A stretch of 13,751 nucleotides of DNA from the NCBI GenBank assembly GCA_007570945.1, contig RKSH01000065.1, positions 1 to 13,751 on the forward strand, written 5' to 3'. A program made the position numbers and the translations under genes. The DNA comes from Gammaproteobacteria bacterium. Lineage in GTDB: Bacteria > Pseudomonadota > Gammaproteobacteria > Arenicellales > Spongiicolonaceae. Every line of letters begins with the position of its first letter. Position 1 is the first letter of the stretch. This document shows, one piece after another, positions 1 to 7,863 of the stretch. The notes under the pieces are model-generated. The model ran no database searches and was not told the origin of the DNA. It worked only from the letters and a program-made list of their open reading frames with translations.

Positions 1-581
1 AAGTGCGCCATGCGCACGCCGCCGAGCAGCAGCAGCGCGACCACCACCCCGGCCGCCACCAGCGCCGCGCCGAGGTCGGGCTCCAACAACAGCAGCGCCG
101 CCACCACCGCCAACACCGCCGCCGGCACCGCCGCCACCCGCACGCTGCCCAGCCGCTCCCGGTGGCGGGCGATGAAGGCGGCGGTGAACACGGCGATGCA
201 AAGTTTCGCCAACTCCGAGGGCTGCACCCGCAATGCGCCCACCGCCAACCAGCGGCGGCTGCCGTTCACATCAATGCCCACCACCAGCACCAACGTGAGC
301 AGCGCCAGCGCGGCCAACATCAGCAGTGGCGCGGCGCGGCGCCAGAATTCGGTGCGCACGAAAAACGCCGTGACGCCGGCGCCCAAGGCAATGGCTAACG
401 CGCTGAGATGTTTGCCGAGCAGCCCGCCGCCGGGCGCCGAGGCCGAGGCCACCATCACCACGCCGCCCGCCAGCAGCGCGCCGAACACGCCGAGCAGGGC
501 CAGGTCCACATCGCCGCCGCGCCGCGCGGCGGCGCGAATGACGCGGCTGCGGCCGGCCGGCATTGCGCCCGCGCCGCTCAC
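1..581 (-). CDS. ftsW: FtsW, septal peptidoglycan glycosyltransferase (SEDS family), 3' part missing
   Basis: FtsW polymerises lipid II at the septum together with FtsI. About 193 codons are present before the gene leaves the window, roughly half of a normal FtsW. My own translation shows a basic cytoplasmic N-terminus, a first membrane helix ending in MVASASAP (the family's MV-SAS motif), and then NGSRRWLAVGALRVQPSELAK. That stretch holds the SEDS QPSE motif at about residues 120-123. EPDLGAA follows at about 167-173. The SEDS catalytic Asp loop would lie in the missing part. RodA is the main alternative, but the position after murD in a dcw cluster favours FtsW. I chose the GTG at 581, which overlaps the murD stop as GTGA and follows an AGGAGG. 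An ATG at 563 is in frame but about 22 nt from that ribosome site. Confidence 0.95.
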   Translation of the reverse strand, partial: MSGAGAMPAGRSRVIRAAARRGGDVDLALLGVFGALLAGGVVMVASASAPGGGLLGKHLSALAIALGAGVTAFFVRTEFWRRAAPLLMLAALALLTLVLVVGIDVNGSRRWLAVGALRVQPSELAKLCIAVFTAAFIARHRERLGSVRVAAVPAAVLAVVAALLLLEPDLGAALVAAGVVVALLLLGGVRMAH

Positions 582-1936
582 GCCGCCTCCTGCGGCAGGC
601 GCGCCACCTGCGCGCAAAAATCATCGCCGCGCGCGGCAAAGTTTGCATATTGGTCAAAACTGGCGCAGGCCGGGGAGAACAAAACGGTGTCGCCGGCCTC
701 GGCAATGGCCGCGGCTTGGGTGACGGCGGTGGCGACGGTGTCCACCACGGTGACCGCGGCCCCGCCAACGGCGTCCGCGATGCGCGGACCGTCGCGGCCG
801 AGCACGATAACGGCGCGGGCGCGGGCGGCGGCGGCGGCGGCCGGGGTGAAATCGGCGCCCTTGCCGTCGCCGCCGGCGATCCACACCGTGCGGCCGGCCG
901 GCGCGCTCATCAAAGCGGCGGCGGCGGCGGCCGGGTTGGTGCCTTTGGAGTCGTTAATCCAGGTGACGCCGCCGGTGGTGACGGCGGCGGTGGCAAAACG
1001 GTGCGGCAGGCCGGCGAATGCGGTGACAGCGCCGGCCATGCCGCCGGGGTCGGCGCCGGCCGCCTCGGCCAGGGCCATGGCGGCCAGGGCGTTCTGGAGA
1101 TTGTGGGCGCCGCGCAGGTGCATGGCCTTGGCGGCCACCAGCGGCCGGCCGCCGCGCGCCAGCCAGTCGCCGCCTTGGTGCCGGGTGATGCCGTAGTGGT
1201 TGGCGGCGGCCGGCGGCTGGTGGCCGAAAGTGACGGCTGGCCCATGCACTTTCATCGCCCGCACCACCGGATCGTCGCGGTTGACGATGCAAACGGCGGC
1301 GTTGCGGTAGACGCTTTCCTTGAGCGCGGCGTAGGCGGCGGGGTCGGGGTGGCGGTCGGCGTGGTCGCCGGTGACATTGGTCACGACCGCGGCGCGCGCG
1401 GCCAGGGAGGCGGTGGTTTGCAGTTGGAAACTGGAGAGCTCCAGTACAAAAACGGCGGCGGCGGTATCCAGAATGTCGAGCGCGGGCGGGCCCAAGTTGC
1501 CGCCGGCGACGGCGTTGATGCCGGCGCCTTTGCAGATGGCGGCAGCCAGGGCGGTGACGGTGCTCTTGCCGTTGCTGCCGGTGACGGCGAGCAGCCTGGC
1601 GCCGGGTTGCTCGACTTTAATGGCGCGGGCGAACAGTTCAATGTCGCCGAGCGCCTCGCAATCGGCGGCGCCGACGCCGGCATCCGCCGGGTCAATGCCG
1701 GGGCTCAGCACAACAGCGGCGGCGCCGCGCAAAAGTTCACGGTCAAAACCGCCGGTGCGCACGGCCACCTCGGGAAATTCATCGCGCAACGTTTGCAGAT
1801 GCGGCGGCGCCGCGCGCGAGTCGTTGACCGTCACCCTCACCCCCCGCGCGCGCAGGTGGCGGACGCAGGACAGGCCGGTGTCGCCGAGTCCGAGGACGAC
1901 GGTGGGCGCGTTTGCCGCCGCGGCTTTCACCCTCAC
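578..1936 (-). CDS. murD: UDP-N-acetylmuramoyl-L-alanine--D-glutamate ligase MurD
   Basis: This cytoplasmic ATP-dependent ligase adds D-glutamate to UDP-MurNAc-L-Ala. The product is 452 aa, close to the family's usual 440-450. It has the N-terminal nucleotide-binding turn GLGDTG (16-21), the P-loop TGSNGKST (119-126), the MurD hallmark LELSSFQL (165-172), NVTGDHADRH (187-196) and the lysine expected to be carbamylated (about K206). The C-terminal domain carries NDSKGTNP (328-335), GGDGKGADF (355-363) and SPACASFDQY (421-430). The GTG start overlaps the mraY stop as GTGA and has an AAGGTG sequence just upstream. A second GTG two codons later is also possible. The gene is followed by ftsW with another GTGA overlap. 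Nothing conserved appears to be missing. Confidence 0.98.
   Translation of the reverse strand: MRVKAAAANAPTVVLGLGDTGLSCVRHLRARGVRVTVNDSRAAPPHLQTLRDEFPEVAVRTGGFDRELLRGAAAVVLSPGIDPADAGVGAADCEALGDIELFARAIKVEQPGARLLAVTGSNGKSTVTALAAAICKGAGINAVAGGNLGPPALDILDTAAAVFVLELSSFQLQTTASLAARAAVVTNVTGDHADRHPDPAAYAALKESVYRNAAVCIVNRDDPVVRAMKVHGPAVTFGHQPPAAANHYGITRHQGGDWLARGGRPLVAAKAMHLRGAHNLQNALAAMALAEAAGADPGGMAGAVTAFAGLPHRFATAAVTTGGVTWINDSKGTNPAAAAAALMSAPAGRTVWIAGGDGKGADFTPAAAAAARARAVIVLGRDGPRIADAVGGAAVTVVDTVATAVTQAAAIAEAGDTVLFSPACASFDQYANFAARGDDFCAQVARLPQEAA
579..591 (-). promoter_or_regulatory. Ribosome binding site deciding the ftsW GTG start
   Basis: The minus strand reads AGGAGG at 591-586, inside the last codons of murD. 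Four bases separate it from the GTG at 581-579. The site is too far from the in-frame ATG at 563, so it supports the GTG start and coupling to murD through the GTGA overlap. The four-base spacing is slightly short. Confidence 0.6.
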
Positions 1937-3024
1937 CGCACCTTCAACGTGGCCAAGCCGGCCAGCACCAGGACCAACGTGACAATCCAGAAGCGGACGA
2001 TAATTTTGGGCTCCGGCCAGCCTTTCAATTCAAAATGGTGGTGCAGCGGCGCCATGCGGAACATGCGGCGGCCGAGAATTTTGAACGAGGCCACCTGCAA
2101 AATCACCGACGCGGTTTCCACCACAAACACCCCGGCCATCAGCAGAAAAACAATCTCCTGCCGCACAATGAGCGCCACCACGCCGAGGGCGGCGCCCACC
2201 GACAGCGCGCCGATGTCGCCCATGAAAACCTGCGCCGGGTAGGTGTTGAACCACAAAAACCCCAGCCCGGCGCCCACCAGCGCGGCGCAGAACACCAAAA
2301 CCTCACCGGCGCCGGGGATGTGGGGGATGCCGAGGTAGGTCGAGAACACGGCATGGCCGCCGGCGTAGGCGAAGATGCCGAGGGCGCCGGTGACCAGCGC
2401 CGCCGGCAAAATGGCGAGTCCGTCCAGGCCGTCGGTGAGGTTCACCGCGTTGGAACTGCCGACAATTAAAAGATAGGCGATGACGATGTAAAACACGCCG
2501 AGGGGAACGGAAACGCCCTTAAAAAACGGCACCAAGAGCGCGGTCTCGGCCGGCGTCACCGCGCTGTAATACAAAAACGCCGCGGCCAAAATTCCGAACG
2601 CGCTCTGCAGCGCGTACTTGGCCCAGGCGCCGATGCCGCGCGCGGTGTTGCTGCGCAGTTTAAGAAAGTCGTCGAGCCAGCCGACAAAACCGAAACCGAT
2701 GCAGGTGAGCAAAATCACCCAGATGAAGCGGTTGGCGAGGTCGGCCCACAGCAGCGTGGACAAAACCACCGAAACCAAAATCAGCGCGCCGCCCATGGTC
2801 GGCGTACCGCTTTTAATGTGGTGGGTGGGCGGGCCGTCGTCGCGCACCGGCTGGCCCAGTTGCCGCGCATTAAATTTGCGAATCATGGGCGGCCCCAGCC
2901 ACAGGCACACCAGCATGGAGGTGAGCACGCCGCAGATGCCGCGAAACGTCAGATAGCGGAACACATTGAGCGCCGAAAGCCACTCGTATTCCGCCGCCAG
3001 GTGGTTTAGGAAAAACACCAGCAC
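1933..3024 (-). CDS. mraY: Phospho-N-acetylmuramoyl-pentapeptide transferase MraY
   Basis: MraY is an integral membrane enzyme that transfers phospho-MurNAc-pentapeptide from UDP to undecaprenyl phosphate, making lipid I. The product is 363 aa against about 360 in E. coli, with around ten hydrophobic segments. Family signatures are intact: HHIKSGTPTMGG (68-79), GWLDDFLK with the Asp pair at 118-119, NAVNLTDGLDGLA (192-204), FNTYPAQVFMGDIGAL with D270, and APLHHHFELKGWPEPK (325-340). MGDIGALS stands where many relatives have MGDVGSLA, a mild variation. The GTG start lies three bases after the murF stop, and the resulting N-terminus MLVFFLNHLAAEY resembles known MraY proteins. The 3' end overlaps murD as GTGA. 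Confidence 0.98.
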   Translation of the reverse strand: MLVFFLNHLAAEYEWLSALNVFRYLTFRGICGVLTSMLVCLWLGPPMIRKFNARQLGQPVRDDGPPTHHIKSGTPTMGGALILVSVVLSTLLWADLANRFIWVILLTCIGFGFVGWLDDFLKLRSNTARGIGAWAKYALQSAFGILAAAFLYYSAVTPAETALLVPFFKGVSVPLGVFYIVIAYLLIVGSSNAVNLTDGLDGLAILPAALVTGALGIFAYAGGHAVFSTYLGIPHIPGAGEVLVFCAALVGAGLGFLWFNTYPAQVFMGDIGALSVGAALGVVALIVRQEIVFLLMAGVFVVETASVILQVASFKILGRRMFRMAPLHHHFELKGWPEPKIIVRFWIVTLVLVLAGLATLKVR

Positions 3025-3038
3025 CGGTCATTCCTCCC
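3022..3038 (-). promoter_or_regulatory. Ribosome binding site for mraY
   Basis: GGGAGG at 3038-3033 lies in the last codons of murF, eight bases before the mraY GTG at 3024. An ATG at 3031-3029 overlaps the murF stop, but it is out of frame with mraY, so it is not the start despite its position. Confidence 0.6.
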
Positions 3039-4374
3039 GCAGGCCGCGCGCCACGTTTTCCATTGCCATGCCGCGCGAGCCTTTAATGAGAAAAACCGTG
3101 CGCGGCCCGGCGACGGCGCGCAGGGTCTCGGTCAACTCGCCTTGGTCCTGAAAATGCCCGGCCTCGGGGCCGAAGCCGGCCGCGGTGTCGCGCGACAACG
3201 GGCCGAAGGCAAACAGCCGGGCGACGCCCTTGCTGCGCGCGGCCTCGCCCAGCCGGCGGTGCAGTTGCGCGGCGGCGGCGCCCAATTCCAGCATGTCGCC
3301 AAACACCGCCACCCGCTCGCCGTCATATGCGCTCAGCACCTCAAGCGCGGCGCGCGCGGAACTCGGGTTGGCGTTGTAACTGTCGTCCAGAATCAAACAG
3401 CCGTTGCGGCCGCGGCACCGCGCCAACCGCCCGGCCACCGACGGCGCCTGGGCCAGGCCGGCGGCCGCCATGTCCACGGTCGCCCCGGCGGCCAGGGCGG
3501 CGGCGGTGGCGGCGAGGGCGTTCACCACGTTGTGGCGGCCGGGCAGCGGCAGGCGCACGGCAAAAGTCGAGCCGTCCACCGTGACCTCCAAATCGCTGCC
3601 GCCGGTGTGCAAACGGTAGTCGCCGTACACATCGGCGCGGGCGCGGTCGTCCAAACCGAAACTGCGCACGGTGAACCGTTCATCGGCCATCCCGCGCCAT
3701 AACTTAAAGTGCGCGTCGTCGGCGTTCAGCACCGCCACCCCGCCTTCGCCGAGACCGTCAAGAATCTCGCCCTTGGCGCGCGCCACCTCCAACTCGCCGC
3801 CCACCCCCTCCAGATGGGCGGCGGCGGCGTTGGTAATCACCGCCACCGTCGGCCGCGCCATTTTGCTGAGCCTGGAGATTTCCCCGGCGCGGCTCATGCC
3901 CATTTCCACCACGGCGAAGCGGTGGTGTTCGCGCAGCCGCAGCAGGGTGAGGGGGACGCCGATGTGGTTGTTGAAATTGCCGCGGCTGGCCAGCGCGGTG
4001 TTGTCCGCCGCGCCGAAAATGGCGCCGAGCATCTCTTTAACCGTGGTCTTGCCGTTGCTGCCGGTGACGGCGACCAAGGGAATGGTGAACCGCCGGCGCC
4101 AGGCGGCGGCCAGCGCGGCCAGGGCGGCGGTGGTGTCGCTGACCGTGAGCTGCGGAATGGCGGCGTCCACTTTGCCGCTGACCACGGCCGCGGCGGCGCC
4201 GGCCGCGGCCGCGGCGGCGACAAAATCATGGCCGTCGTGGCGCGCCCCGCGCAGGGCAAAGAACAGCGCGTTGCCGCCGCAAGCGCGGCTGTCGATGCTG
4301 ACGCCGTCCACCCGCACGTCTTCACCGTGCAACTCGGCGCCGAGGGCGGCGGTGATTTCGCCAAGGCGCATCAT
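3028..4374 (-). CDS. murF: UDP-N-acetylmuramoyl-tripeptide--D-alanyl-D-alanine ligase MurF
   Basis: MurF adds D-Ala-D-Ala to the UDP-MurNAc-tripeptide, the last cytoplasmic step of precursor synthesis. The product is 448 aa, the usual size. It shows the P-loop TGSNGKTT (104-111), the MurF motif GNFNNHIGVPLTLL (132-145), VVEMGMSRAGEI (155-166), the lysine expected to be carbamylated in ARAKGEIL (about K201), PGRHNVVNALA (278-288), the D-Ala-D-Ala domain motif LDDSYNANP (329-337), FGDMLELG (358-365) and LIKGSRGMAME (429-439). The start is an ATG that overlaps the murE stop as ATGA. A second ATG follows immediately, so the exact first residue is ambiguous by one. I see no good Shine-Dalgarno, so translation probably depends on coupling to murE. 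Confidence 0.98.
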   Translation of the reverse strand: MMRLGEITAALGAELHGEDVRVDGVSIDSRACGGNALFFALRGARHDGHDFVAAAAAAGAAAAVVSGKVDAAIPQLTVSDTTAALAALAAAWRRRFTIPLVAVTGSNGKTTVKEMLGAIFGAADNTALASRGNFNNHIGVPLTLLRLREHHRFAVVEMGMSRAGEISRLSKMARPTVAVITNAAAAHLEGVGGELEVARAKGEILDGLGEGGVAVLNADDAHFKLWRGMADERFTVRSFGLDDRARADVYGDYRLHTGGSDLEVTVDGSTFAVRLPLPGRHNVVNALAATAAALAAGATVDMAAAGLAQAPSVAGRLARCRGRNGCLILDDSYNANPSSARAALEVLSAYDGERVAVFGDMLELGAAAAQLHRRLGEAARSKGVARLFAFGPLSRDTAAGFGPEAGHFQDQGELTETLRAVAGPRTVFLIKGSRGMAMENVARGLREE

Positions 4375-5846
4375 GCAACCAGTTGCGCGGCGAGCGCGCG
4401 GTCGCTCATGGCGACACGGCCGGCGGCGGTGTGCTGCACGGTTTCGTGGCCCTTGCCGGCGATGAGCACGGTGTCACCGCCGCCGGCGCGGGCGACGGCC
4501 CGGGTGACGGCGGCCGGGCGCGGCCTCTGCACCTCGGCCCTGCCATCGCCGATGCCGGCGGTGACGGCGTCGATGATGGCCGCCGCATCCTCACCGCGCG
4601 GGTTGTCGTCGGTGACAATCACGCGGTCGGCGCAGCGCGCGGCCACCGCGCCCATGAGCGGGCGTTTGCCGCGGTCGCGTTCACCGCCGCAGCCGAACAC
4701 GCAGGACAGTTCACCCGCCGTGTGCTCGCGCAATGACAGCAGCGCTTTTTCCAGCGCGGCCGGGGTGTGCGCATAGTCCACCACCACCAACGGCCGCCCG
4801 CCCCCACCGCCGAAAGCCTCCATGCGCCCCGGCGGCGGCGGCAACTTCGGCATGACGCCGGCGATGTCGTCCGCCGCGCAGCCCGCCGCGCCTAACATGC
4901 CGGCCACCGCCAGCAGGTTGTCCACATTGAGCCGGCCGAGCAGGCGCGAGGCGAAAGCCAGCCCGCCCCACGGCGTGGCCGCCCAGATGTGCAGGCCGCG
5001 TGGCAGCAGCTCCACCTTTTGTGCATGAATGTCGCCGCCGTCGCCGAAAGTGAGCACCCGGGTGGCGGCGGAGCATCGCCCGGCCATGTATGGCGCGCGC
5101 GGGTCGGCGGCGTTGAGCAGCGCATTTTGCAGGCCGGGGAAGGCGAACAATCGCGCCTTGGCCGCGGCGTACGCGTCGGCATCGGCGTGGTAGTCCAGAT
5201 GGTCTCGGCTTAGGTTGGTGAACACCGCGGTGTGAATTCCAAGGTGGTCGAGGCGGTGCTGGGCGAGGCCGTGGGACGATGCCTCCAAAACCACCGCGCG
5301 CGCGCCGGCCGCGGCCAGCCGCGCAAGTTCGGCGCGCACCCGCACCGCATCGGGCGTGGTCAGCGGCAGCGGCCGCAGTTCACCGCCGGCCAGGCCGGCG
5401 CCGAGGGTGCCGAGCAACCCGCAACGCCGGCCGAGCAGGCTGAGCGCGGTGGCGGCGAGGTGGGCGCAGGTGGATTTGCCGTTGGTGCCGGTTACCGCAA
5501 GCAACCGCAACTTGCGCGACGGGTGGGCGTAAAAACGGTCGGCAATGATGCCGGCCTTTAGGCGCAGGCCGGGGACGCTGATGACGTCGCCGCCCCCACC
5601 CTCACCGTCGACTAATGGTCCGCCGTCGCGAACCACGGCGGCGGCGCCGGCTTGTTGCGCGGCGCGGATGTGGCGGCGGCCGTCGTCGCGCAGGCCGGGC
5701 ATGGCGAGGAACAAGCCGCCGCGGCCAATCTCGCGGCTGTCGCAGCTGAGGTGGGTGACGGCGGTGTCGGCGGCGCCGCTGAGGTCGCCGCCGAGGCCGG
5801 CCAGCAGCCGGTGAAGGCCGGCGGCGGGTGCGGGCGCGGCGCTCAT
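4371..5846 (-). CDS. murE: UDP-N-acetylmuramoyl-tripeptide synthetase MurE, meso-diaminopimelate type
   Basis: MurE adds the third stem-peptide residue to UDP-MurNAc-L-Ala-D-Glu. The 491-aa product has the expected three domains: an N-terminal UDP-substrate domain containing SCDSREI (34-40), a central ATPase domain with the P-loop TGTNGKST (119-126), LEASSHGL (187-194) and FTNLSRDHLDYH (209-220), and a C-terminal domain with VDYAHTP (356-362). The lysine expected to be carbamylated is about K230. The motif DDNPRGE begins at 413. In this family DNPR marks meso-diaminopimelate rather than lysine specificity, so the wall is probably of the Gram-negative type. GKGHE lies at 464-468. The ATG start overlaps the ftsI stop as ATGA, and the 3' end overlaps murF. 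Confidence 0.98.
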   Translation of the reverse strand: MSAAPAPAAGLHRLLAGLGGDLSGAADTAVTHLSCDSREIGRGGLFLAMPGLRDDGRRHIRAAQQAGAAAVVRDGGPLVDGEGGGGDVISVPGLRLKAGIIADRFYAHPSRKLRLLAVTGTNGKSTCAHLAATALSLLGRRCGLLGTLGAGLAGGELRPLPLTTPDAVRVRAELARLAAAGARAVVLEASSHGLAQHRLDHLGIHTAVFTNLSRDHLDYHADADAYAAAKARLFAFPGLQNALLNAADPRAPYMAGRCSAATRVLTFGDGGDIHAQKVELLPRGLHIWAATPWGGLAFASRLLGRLNVDNLLAVAGMLGAAGCAADDIAGVMPKLPPPPGRMEAFGGGGGRPLVVVDYAHTPAALEKALLSLREHTAGELSCVFGCGGERDRGKRPLMGAVAARCADRVIVTDDNPRGEDAAAIIDAVTAGIGDGRAEVQRPRPAAVTRAVARAGGGDTVLIAGKGHETVQHTAAGRVAMSDRALAAQLVA

Positions 5847-7564
5847 GTCCGGCCCCGCGCCGCCGCACTGACGCCGTCCGGCGGAATGTTCAGCATGCGC
5901 AGCGCGCGCGCCATCACCTTCTGGAACACCGGCGCCGCGGTCTCACCGCCGTAATATTTATCGCCGCGCGGGTCGTCCAGCACCGCCACCATCACCAGCC
6001 GCGGCCGCGAGGCCGGGGCCAGGCCGGCGAGGATGGCGGTGTAGCGGCCATCGGCGTAGGCGCCGTCCATGAATTTTTTCACCGTGCCGGTCTTGGCGGC
6101 GACGCGGTAATGCGCGATGCGCGCCTGCGCGGCGGTGCCGTCGGCGGCGGTGGCCTGCTCCATCATCGCGCGCACCGCCCGCGCCGTGGCCACGGTGAAC
6201 ACCCGTTGCCCGGGCCGCCCGGAAGCATCGCCCGGGCGGCGCACAACCGTCAGCGGCGCCATGATTCCGTCGTTGGCGATGGCGGTGTAGGCGCGCGCCA
6301 GTTGCAGCGCGGTGACCGACAGGCCGTAGCCGTAGGACAAACTGGCGCGCTCAATGGGGCGCAAAGCGACGCCGCGCGGGAGGACGCCGGCGGACTCGCC
6401 GGGCAGGCCGCTGGCCGGCGGCTCGCCGAAGCCGAGGGCGGTGAACAAATCCTGCAGCGCGCGCGGCGGAAGTTTCTGCGTGATTTTGGCGATGCCGACG
6501 TTGCTGGATTTGGCGACCACGCCGCCCAACGTCAACTCGCCGAAGTCGCGCGCATCGCGCACCGGCCGGCCGCCGATGCGCAGCCAGCCCGGCGAGGTTT
6601 GCACGCGGTCGCCCACGGATGCGGCGCCGCTTTCCAGCGCGGCGGCGATGGTGAACGGTTTGATGGCCGAGCCCGGCTCAAACACGTCGGTGACGGCGCG
6701 GTTGCGCAGACGGCGGGAGGTTAAACCCTTGCGGTTGTTGGGGTTGAAGGCCGGCACGTTGGTGAGAGCCAGCACCTCGCCGCTTTGCGCGTCCACCACC
6801 ACCGCCGAGCCGCCGGCGGCGCGGTGGCGGTGGGCGGCCTCGGCCAGTTCCCGGTAGGCGATGCGCTGCAGCCGGGAATCCAGACTGAGGCGGATATCAC
6901 CGCCGTCGCGCACACCCTTCAGCACCAACTCATCCACCGGGTTGCGCCGCAAATCCAGCAGCATGACTTTTTCGCCGTCCTCGCCGCGCAGCGTTTCCTC
7001 CAGTGCAAGCTCCATTCCCTCAATGCCGCGCATGTCAACGTCGGTGAGGCCCACGGCGTGGGCGGCGGCGGCGCCGGCCGGATAGTAGCGGCGGTATTCG
7101 CGCAGCAGATGCACGCCGCGCACCCCAAGTGCGCGAATCGGCGCGGCTTCAGTCGGCGGCAGGTGGCGTTTGAGGTACATAAAACGGCGGCCGCGGTGGG
7201 CCTCCAATGCACGCCGCAATGTTTGCCGGCTAATGCCGAGTTGTTTGCACAGCGCCGGCCATGACCGCGGCGCTTGGGCAAGTTCACCCGGCACCGCCCA
7301 CACCGAGTCCACCGGCGTGCTGACCGCAAAGGCGACCCCGTTGCGGTCGCTCAGCACGCCGCGCGCGGCGGTGACGGTGACTTCGCGCTGGTGGTGCTTT
7401 CTGCCGTAGGCCTGCCACTCGCCGGCGCTCAGCGCCTGCAGGTACACGGCGCGCGCGGCGAGCACGCCAAAAGCGGCGAGCATCACGGCCGCAACCACGC
7501 GAGCGCGCAGGGCGTAGCGCGGCGCGCGGAAAACTTTTTTGCGGGCGTTGCGGCGGCGGCTCAC
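5843..7564 (-). CDS. ftsI: Peptidoglycan D,D-transpeptidase FtsI (PBP3)
   Basis: FtsI is the class B penicillin-binding protein that cross-links septal peptidoglycan and partners FtsW. From the chosen start it has 573 aa, close to E. coli FtsI (588). It has a short basic cytoplasmic tail, one membrane anchor (about 20-43), and a pedestal region with RGVLSDRNG (68-76). The transpeptidase domain carries all three active-site motifs: S299-A-I-K302, S353-S-N355 and K491-T-G493. The frame is open upstream to an ATG at 7720, but that would add 52 residues read out of frame through ftsL. I therefore chose the GTG at 7564, which overlaps the ftsL stop as GTGA and gives the standard N-terminus. No strong Shine-Dalgarno is visible, so coupling is likely. 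Confidence 0.97.
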   Translation of the reverse strand: MSRRRNARKKVFRAPRYALRARVVAAVMLAAFGVLAARAVYLQALSAGEWQAYGRKHHQREVTVTAARGVLSDRNGVAFAVSTPVDSVWAVPGELAQAPRSWPALCKQLGISRQTLRRALEAHRGRRFMYLKRHLPPTEAAPIRALGVRGVHLLREYRRYYPAGAAAAHAVGLTDVDMRGIEGMELALEETLRGEDGEKVMLLDLRRNPVDELVLKGVRDGGDIRLSLDSRLQRIAYRELAEAAHRHRAAGGSAVVVDAQSGEVLALTNVPAFNPNNRKGLTSRRLRNRAVTDVFEPGSAIKPFTIAAALESGAASVGDRVQTSPGWLRIGGRPVRDARDFGELTLGGVVAKSSNVGIAKITQKLPPRALQDLFTALGFGEPPASGLPGESAGVLPRGVALRPIERASLSYGYGLSVTALQLARAYTAIANDGIMAPLTVVRRPGDASGRPGQRVFTVATARAVRAMMEQATAADGTAAQARIAHYRVAAKTGTVKKFMDGAYADGRYTAILAGLAPASRPRLVMVAVLDDPRGDKYYGGETAAPVFQKVMARALRMLNIPPDGVSAAARGRT

Positions 7565-7863
7565 GGCTGCGCCCCCGCCGCGGCCACCCGCGTCGCCGGC
7601 CGCAGCAGCAGATAATGCACCGCATCCGGCGGCGGGTTGTGCATGCCGAGTTCGGCCCGCGCCCGGCTTTCCACCCGGCGCACCGTCCACGTGGCCTGCT
7701 CGACCAGCAGTTTTCCCCACTGCTCGTTCAGGCGGTCGTGCTCGCCGGCCAGTTGCTGGATGTGCATGAACGCCGCCAGATTCTGGTGGCGCACCTGCAC
7801 CAGTTGCAGCGCCGACAGCGCCACCGCCAGGCCGGCGCCGGCAATAAGCAGCGCGCTACGCAT
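7561..7863 (-). CDS. ftsL: Cell division protein FtsL
   Basis: FtsL is a small bitopic protein of the FtsQLB complex, which activates FtsWI at the septum. The 100-aa product has a very short cytoplasmic N-terminus, one hydrophobic helix (about 4-24), and a periplasmic stretch (about 25-60) whose leucines and charged residues fit a coiled coil. The C-terminal VRRVESRARAELGM followed by a proline-containing turn and VHYL matches the conserved FtsL end. The family diverges quickly, so the call rests on this architecture plus its position between rsmH and ftsI. The ATG has GGAGG five bases upstream and overlaps the rsmH stop by eight bases. The stop overlaps the ftsI GTG. Confidence 0.93.
   Translation of the reverse strand: MRSALLIAGAGLAVALSALQLVQVRHQNLAAFMHIQQLAGEHDRLNEQWGKLLVEQATWTVRRVESRARAELGMHNPPPDAVHYLLLRPATRVAAAGAQP

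Noticed and set aside
563..2242. Long plus-strand open frame of 559 codons antisense to murD and mraY
   Set aside because: Its product is low-complexity, Gly/Ala/Arg-rich and has no recognisable domain. It lies opposite two genes with fully intact family motifs. In G+C-rich DNA, stop-poor antisense frames are expected.
3709..4776. Plus-strand open frame of 355 codons antisense to murF and murE
   Set aside because: It has the same compositional artefact: His/Gly/Ala/Arg-rich, no ribosome site or domain, and it covers well-supported minus-strand genes.
5843..7720. Longer FtsI starting at the ATG at 7720
   Set aside because: The extra 52 residues would be read out of frame through ftsL and are low-complexity. 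The GTG at 7564 overlapping the ftsL stop gives the normal FtsI N-terminus.
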